Source of the DNA: an uncultured Collinsella sp.
GTDB lineage: Bacteria; Actinomycetota; Coriobacteriia; Coriobacteriales; Coriobacteriaceae
Assembly (NCBI GenBank): GCA_902464175.1
Contig: CABQHZ010000042.1
Span: forward strand, 1 to 13,380
Length of the DNA: 13,380 nt
Reading direction: 5' to 3'
Every line of letters begins with the position of its first letter. Within the stretch, counting starts at the first letter, position 1. Below, piece after piece: positions 13,348 through 13,380 of the stretch. Under the pieces are notes generated by a model, which saw nothing but the letters and a program-made list of their open reading frames with translations, made no database searches and had not been told where the DNA came from. The position numbers and the translations under genes were made by a program.

Positions 13348-13380
13348 GGGCAAGGCTGCAAAAGCTGAACAATAAAGCGC

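Overview
The window looks like a chromosomal segment of a gut Coriobacteriia, most likely Collinsella or a close relative. This is inferred from high-GC codon use, the gene families present (AlaA, Kup, a bile-salt-hydrolase-type enzyme, an AzgA-type purine permease) and a cell-wall protein with the LAxTG sorting motif used by actinobacterial class E sortases. I could not run a search to confirm the taxon. I see no rRNA, tRNA, CRISPR array, transposase or phage gene.

Layout, left to right: a DHA2-type MFS exporter (minus strand, 137-1552); divergent from it, a short peptide-deformylase-like gene (1757-2167, plus); a bidirectional terminator; then a convergent alanine aminotransferase fused to an N-terminal XRE-type helix-turn-helix (2243-3763, minus), with four GTTCAATT operator-like sites upstream. 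Next comes a LysR regulator (3927-4784, minus) divergent from an EamA/DMT permease (4903-5814, plus), with two T-N11-A palindromes between them. A Kup potassium transporter follows (5972-8200, plus) behind a leader containing a 24-bp near-palindrome. On the minus strand are a choloylglycine-hydrolase family enzyme (8282-9247) and, upstream of it in the same orientation, a second deformylase-like gene (9379-9798). On the plus strand, an AzgA-type purine permease (9992-11305) is followed by a secreted beta-helix surface protein (11514-13280). The last bases carry a second, decayed copy of the permease's 3' end.

The genes are mostly single transcription units with their own promoters and terminators, and transport is the dominant theme (four membrane carriers). 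No multi-gene operon is evident. The most unusual points are: (1) the HTH-AlaA fusion, which has a strong Shine-Dalgarno site and ATG inside it at exactly the boundary of a 405-residue stand-alone AlaA, plus repeated operator-like sites; (2) two deformylase-like proteins that each keep the metal ligands but have methionine at a different key catalytic position (Gln to Met in one, Glu to Met in the other); and (3) the surface-protein gene bracketed by direct repeats of the permease tail, which suggests insertion or collapse of a tandem permease pair. Several starts were set from Shine-Dalgarno spacing and differ from the longest open frames.
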